Source: Warburgia ugandensis (taxonomy: Eukaryota; Streptophyta; Magnoliopsida; Canellales; Canellaceae). Taken from it: a DNA stretch of 64,000 bases. The DNA lies in the NCBI GenBank assembly GCA_035236585.1, contig CP141139.1:35039217-35103216 (forward strand), written 5' to 3'. Of the stretch, positions 57,413 through 64,000 are shown in pieces (position 1 is the first letter of the stretch; every line of letters begins with the position of its first letter). Below the pieces are notes generated by a model that saw only the letters and a list, made by a program, of their open reading frames with translations, was not told the origin of the DNA and ran no database searches. Both the position numbers and the translations under genes were made by a program.

Positions 57413-59254
57413 AAAAGGCTACGATCAGATTGGACAGTAAGGTTGGGGTGTACCCCGACTTTTATGGTGCAAGGCCCTTCCTTTCTTGATTTGACCATTT
57501 CATCTGATTTCTCTAATAATTACTACTTGTCTCAAAAGTGTTGATTAGATAGTACTAAGTATGAAAGATGTGCTTTCAGTCACATAGGCATAGAGCATTA
57601 GAAACACTTAGGAACAACACAAAATTAATTAGTAAAGAGCACATTTTCCATCTTCAAATCATCTAGTTATGATTCAAACAAATGTCTAGCACAAGGTTGA
57701 GTTGCCACTTTTTCCTTTGGTCAAGGATTAGGTTCAGGAGTGTGAGCAAGAGATTTGCTTTGCTATTTTCTCCTTGTACTTAAAATAATAATAATCTAAC
57801 TATAGTATTCTTTAAGATACAACATATGCAGAGGTGTCAAACAGGCCGCCATGCAAGTTGTAGGCAAATTGTCACGGTTTGCATGTCAAACAGTTACGAG
57901 TATACATACACCCTTGCTTTGCACCATTAGAAATGTATTTCCCTTATGGAAAGAACCGAGAAGCATTCTAGCCCTTAGCACTCCAAAAGGTAAAGGCTCA
58001 ACGGACCTGACATATGTTGTAGACACAAGCTAATCTTTTCATAGCAGGGACATATGGACAACCCAAGTCTCCACTACAATAGAAGTGGACCTAAATGCAG
58101 TTTGGTGCTTCCAAAAAACAATAGAGTTGTTCAACTACTACTGACAGAAATCCTACTTCAACAACAGCATATAACCCCGCCCAGATTTTGTTTCCACTCC
58201 AAGAAAAAACAAAATAAGTCAAGCCAAGCCGAACTACAATGTTGCTATATGGCAGAAATATTAATCAAGGACAAGATTATGAAGCTAAACCACAGACAAT
58301 GATCAAATGAGCATGTGCCCTTAGAGCTTCTCTCACATACATACTCCAGTAGAGGTCTGGCTCTCCAATGGGGTGCCATGTCAGTGAACACATCATCTAC
58401 CACCTCATCACTTCTCATTCATAGATAGGGGAAGCTTCTCAAAAAAGGGTCTTTGCTTTTTGGACTTTTGGCTGATCCTTAGCTCATTTTTCCTGAAAAA
58501 GGGAGTGAGCATGTGAGTTGAGGAGAGAAGGAAAAGCCTTAGGGAGCTCTCCACCAAAGTGAGAACCACAGATATTTTCTCCTCATTTTATGCCAAAATA
58601 TCTCGATGCAAAAATTTCAGACTCCACATCGTAGATTAGAGGGCATAAAACCCAAAAAGTGAATTAACTTTCTCAATATCTACCATTTTATGTATTTTTT
58701 ATGCATTTCCTGATGTTATGGAGTTAGTCATCATTGTCCACCTTACAAAACTTGATTCTTTACATATAATGAGAAGTTCGTGTTGTGAGGGCTTAAAAAT
58801 TCTCCCCACAAGCTTATCTCTATGATTCACTTGATTTCTTAAGAGGATGGCTGGGTATGCCATGAAGGATAACGTGAGAGGCTAGAAGGTTAAGAGTCAC
58901 CCCAATGGTGCTCTACCTTGGAGGACTCGTTATGCAATAGAACCTAGTGATAGTCCAACAAAATTGAATCTTGATGTTATTTGGTTATTTCCTTTCATGA
59001 ACGTAAAGGGGCGTGCAAGAGTATATCCTACACCATGTTTCCATGCTAATCTCTCTCATCCACACTAATAAATGGCTAAGCAGTACCCTCCACTTCCATC
59101 CACACCCTAACCACCATAAACACAAAATAAGTAAACCATTCCCATTGGCTTAAATGGATGCAACTTCTTAATTCCTTCACCTTTAGTAACCAAGACTAAA
59201 CCTAAATCTCTGAGGACCTGAGGCCACCAAAAGTGCTTTATCAACTGTATTTTT
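57413..59254. other. Intergenic DNA, no gene recognised
   Basis: Frames of at most 82 codons, with no domains. The region from 58300 to 59240 is somewhat GC-richer but carries no recognisable exon. Confidence 0.4.
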
Positions 59255-59665
59255 TCTCAGGACATTATTTGACGTTACTATTCCACAGTGATCATGTTAT
59301 TGCATGTTTCTGTTTCTTTAAGGTGGTCTGGTTAAGGACCCATGGCTGGATAGCCAGCCAAATTACTAAGCCACTTGTTGCTTGATGTTCAACACTATTG
59401 TCCCACATTGCGTCATGTTTATACTTATTGCATTTTTGTTCTTTTATTTTTTTTGTTTCTTTAGAGTAGCCTTATTAAGGACCCATGGTTGACTAGCTTG
59501 CCAGATCACTAAGCCACCTGCTATTTCTCTTATTTTATTTTCATTCTTGTAATGCATTGTTGTCGTACTTTGCATCATGTTTATATTATTGCATATCTTT
59601 ATATGTTTCTAGGGGGACCTAGTCAAGAACTCACTGGTGAGTGCTTGCCAAACCACTAAGTCTCA
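59255..59665. repeat. Three-copy degenerate tandem repeat, about 125-150 base unit
   Basis: Each unit has CATGTTTATA/CATGTTATTGCAT, then TTTCTTTA-GG or TTTCTAGGG, then AAGGACCCATGG-TG or AAGAACTCACTGGTG, then GCCA-A(T/C)CACTAAG(C/T)C. Units end at about 59373, 59518 and 59662, and are roughly 65-75% alike. Confidence 0.65.
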
Positions 59666-59797
59666 CACCTTTGGTATTCCTTTGCAAAATAATTGAAGGG
59701 GAACTCGACATCCTAAGCAATTAATTAAAAAAATTGCCTCATGGGTATGTGACAATGGACCTACAGAACTGCATTCTGTTAATTGAGAACTAAAAAA

Positions 59798-59880
59798 AGG
59801 CAGCCCCGCGGGGCTCGGGAAAGGGGCGGACCACCACTTGTGAGACTTGTATGCGTAGCCTGGCATCATGACCTATGAAA
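59798..59880 (-). mobile_element. Possible SINE 3' end, minus strand
   Basis: On the minus strand CACAAGTGGTGGTCCGCCCCTTTCCCGAGCCCCGCGGGGCTGCC followed by TTTTTTT resembles the Au SINE 3' end with a shortened, palindromic CCCCGCGGGG. It may be a divergent relative. Confidence 0.35.
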
Positions 59881-61617
59881 AACACATCGGTGATGACTCC
59901 AAACCCCCCTCGTGGACAAAACAATCAAACCACTAAAAGGCAATAACCGGAGTAGACTACTTGTGGACTCCAACATTGCATACAACATACCCACGTGGTA
60001 GAACCACTTGTTTTTTAAACAGATGATACAGGCCTATCCGCAGCCAACCAATTTACAGTGGGCATGTTGATGGGTAAACAAGTAACTTAGCATGTGCCCA
60101 AGAATTTAAGTGTTCCAAGCCACTAATCTTATGGGACAAGGCCTTGTCCCAAGAAATCTCCTCCATTGGATGATCCTCTAGATCATAAATAAACATTTCA
60201 AAATTTTGAAATAAATGGTGTAAAAAGCCGTAAGAATCAGATGGTCATATCGTATGATGCTTATGATTTTTGCTAAACGGTTGGGTGAGTGAGATACCAA
60301 TTAAAAAGAAAAAAGAAAGGGAATTTATAGGATGAATGGTTTGGATCACCGCAAAAGTGTAAATAAAAAGAAACTATTAGTGTTAGCAAATAAAAAAGGA
60401 GTAGGAATATTTATTTCTCATGTTTAATTACCTATATTAACTAGAAGTTTGGCATTCTTAGTTCTTGCCAAACAATAAGCATGAGACATTTCAAGAAAAA
60501 ATGTTAATTGTTTGGTATTTCTAAAGCCTTTAATTTGTGGAACATTCACAAATGTAAAACATTGGTTCCCCCCTGTAAAGTCTAGTTCATCCAATGTAAA
60601 AGATTTGGAGGCTTGGCCTATTTGAGACAAGACAAAATGAATGGCTTAGACCAACAAAATCTTAACTTGGCTGCAGTTATATTAGCTGAAGTTTCTTTTG
60701 TACATTTAACAAAGATAAATATTCCATGAGACAATCCTTCAGATTGACTTGACAAAAAATTTCATGGTTAATTTGATAATGACTCTCAAGAGGAACATTG
60801 AAGCTCATAGAACTTGATTATGCTTATTAAAAAAAAAAAAAGAAAAAGAAAAAAAAAGAACTTGATTATGATATGACTCTCCTCAAAGAATTGTTTAGTG
60901 ACAAACATGGTTATTTCTCATATAACATCATAATAATTAATCGTTTTAGATGCAAATTGCATCTTGAAAATCATCATGGAATCTCCTTCATCAACAATTC
61001 CACCAATTAAAATTGTTGTTTTGCTATAAGCTTTTATTTTGCAATGAATTATATGCACAAAGAGCCAATCTATGTTTAATATAAGCTTTATCCTACTATA
61101 AAATTATGGTACAACAACCCTCTACTCCATCTCTAATTGATTGACCCAATGAATCCATCAAGATCTTGAAAAACAATTGTCAAGCAAATCCATGGCCCAT
61201 CAACAGAAAAAATTAGATGATCCAATACTAAGATCTTCCAATTGGAGTATTCTCAAGTGCAACGATCCAATGGGGGTTGATTCTTGATCTAGGTCATATC
61301 GTTGACAAATATAGGTATCAAATGATGCGGCCCTTTTTGCGGGTTGAGGGATAAATAGATATGAGTAGAGTTTCCCATTCTTTAAAAATAAGAATGGCAA
61401 TGGATCAAGTCGAACAAAATTTTGGCTTTGTGCGGAAACTTCATCTTGTCTTAGCATAATAGATTCCTGACTAATTTTATCCTTCATTTTCTTTTGAGAT
61501 GCTTTAAAGGTTCTTTCCCTTCCAGTAAACATTGTTTTATTTCATCTTAACCAGGATAATCTGGTTGCACTCTAAATTTTTACCAAGCCAATTGCAGCAA
61601 ATTTACTCTTGACCTTT
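59881..61617. other. Intergenic DNA, no gene recognised
   Basis: AT-rich, with an A-rich run at 60829-60858. Frames of 68-110 codons on the minus strand lack known motifs. Confidence 0.4.
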
Positions 61618-61775
61618 TCTTAGCCATGGCACAATGGTTAAAATTGTTGTTGTGTGACTTTGAGGTGACAAGTTGAGGCGTGAAAACAGCCTTTTACAAA
61701 AAATACAACATAAGATTGTGTACTCTAAGCCCGCGTGGTCCATCCTTCCCTTATAGGCGTCACCTTTTCCTCTTT
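61618..61775 (+). mobile_element. Au-type SINE, diverged
   Basis: TTAGCCATGGCACAATGGTTAAAATTGTTGTTG is the A-box region and GAGGTGACAAGTTGAGGCG a decayed B box. Then come ACAAAAAATACAACATAAGATTGTGTACTCTAAGCCC and GTGGTCCATCCTTCCC. The 3' end is degraded. Confidence 0.75.
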
Positions 61776-63452
<1,677 letters not shown>

Positions 63453-64000
63453 GTTTGACATCTTATATCTTATGCCTTTTCCTTGTTGCTGTTCTCTTGT
63501 ATTGCCTGCCTGTAAGCATCACTGAAGCTTGGGCTGCTGAAATAGTTACTGGGCTTTCTAGTCATACTTCAAAATGCTCATTTAGAATTTTAGGAACTTC
63601 TGTATTTTGCCCTGAAGCATTGTTGTCTTCACCAATATGGCAAGATAGCCTTTGACTGCTACATTCTTTTAGCAGATTGACTGAAGAAGTGTCTTCTTTT
63701 CTTGAAGAAGATATCAAAGTCTTTATGCTATCTCTAAATATCTGACATGTAATGGACTAGGACTTTGAAATACCTTCAAACTTGTCACAAAAGATACACT
63801 GCACTCCATGTATTGCCCATGTTTCAGCCACATTGGATTCTATTATACCAGTAAATTGGTGTAAGAGAAGAAACTTGGTAATTGCTCTCTCAAAATATCT
63901 AACAATATGTAATGCACCTGAATCCTGAAATAAGCAGCTGTAAAAGTAGTTTGAAGGCATCAAAGAGGGGAAACCCGAAAAGGACTTCTGCTTCTTAAGA
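63453..64000 (+). other. Probably intron 3 of the oxidase gene
   Basis: Follows a GT donor at 63453. No sequence resembling the next family exon is visible before the window ends. A 90-codon frame spanning 63383-63655 is a wrong-frame reading across exon 3. Confidence 0.6.

Overview
The window is plant nuclear DNA, from an angiosperm. The evidence is spliced plant genes with GT-AG introns, a ROH1/BYPASS1-type gene, a peroxisomal glycolate-oxidase-type gene, several tRNA-derived SINEs that look like the Au SINE family, and long LTR retrotransposons primed by plant initiator-Met or Asp tRNAs. The species cannot be named from the sequence. Most of the ORFs in the first 44 kb are chance frames in AT-rich DNA or readings through (CT)n/(GA)n tracts.

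Layout. About 1-4.8 kb is AT-rich with no recognisable gene. 4.8-20.2 kb is one old Ty3/gypsy retrotransposon on the minus strand. It is bounded by a perfect 5-bp target duplication (CCAAG), and its downstream LTR has been split by two solo LTRs of a related family and by a miniature TRIM element. 20.2-24.4 kb holds two large (CT)n tracts and nothing else recognisable. 24.7-33.4 kb is a complete non-coding LTR element (LARD-like) with a tRNA-Asp-type primer site, flanked by AAGGA. 34.3-37.7 kb is a 5'-truncated RTE-type LINE on the minus strand, whose last codons were split by a 2.06-kb solo LTR (target duplication GTAGG). 37.7-43.8 kb is mostly unannotated, with a (CA)n tract, a possible hAT-like relic and a W-box-rich segment.

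The gene-bearing part starts near 43.8 kb. It contains a single-exon ROH1/BYPASS1-related gene (44677-45870, +), a bZIP transcription factor gene or gene fragment (51506-52637, -) and the first three coding exons of a (S)-2-hydroxy-acid (glycolate) oxidase (62747-63452, +) that runs off the right edge. Between them are a 1.97-kb gag-only LTR element (TR-GAG type, 52690-54657) that landed immediately upstream of the first visible bZIP exon, a compositionally different block at 54.7-55.6 kb, a long-terminal-inverted-repeat element (56482-57403) and a degenerate tandem array near 59.3-59.6 kb.

The three genes show no sign of acting in one pathway; this is an ordinary plant arrangement of isolated genes. 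The main interest is the readable order of nested insertions, the split between SINEs near genes and LTR elements elsewhere, the retrotransposon beside the bZIP gene, and the altered FMN-loop residues in the oxidase. I found no convincing sign of a wholly new biological system. Splice models and element boundaries were worked out by eye.
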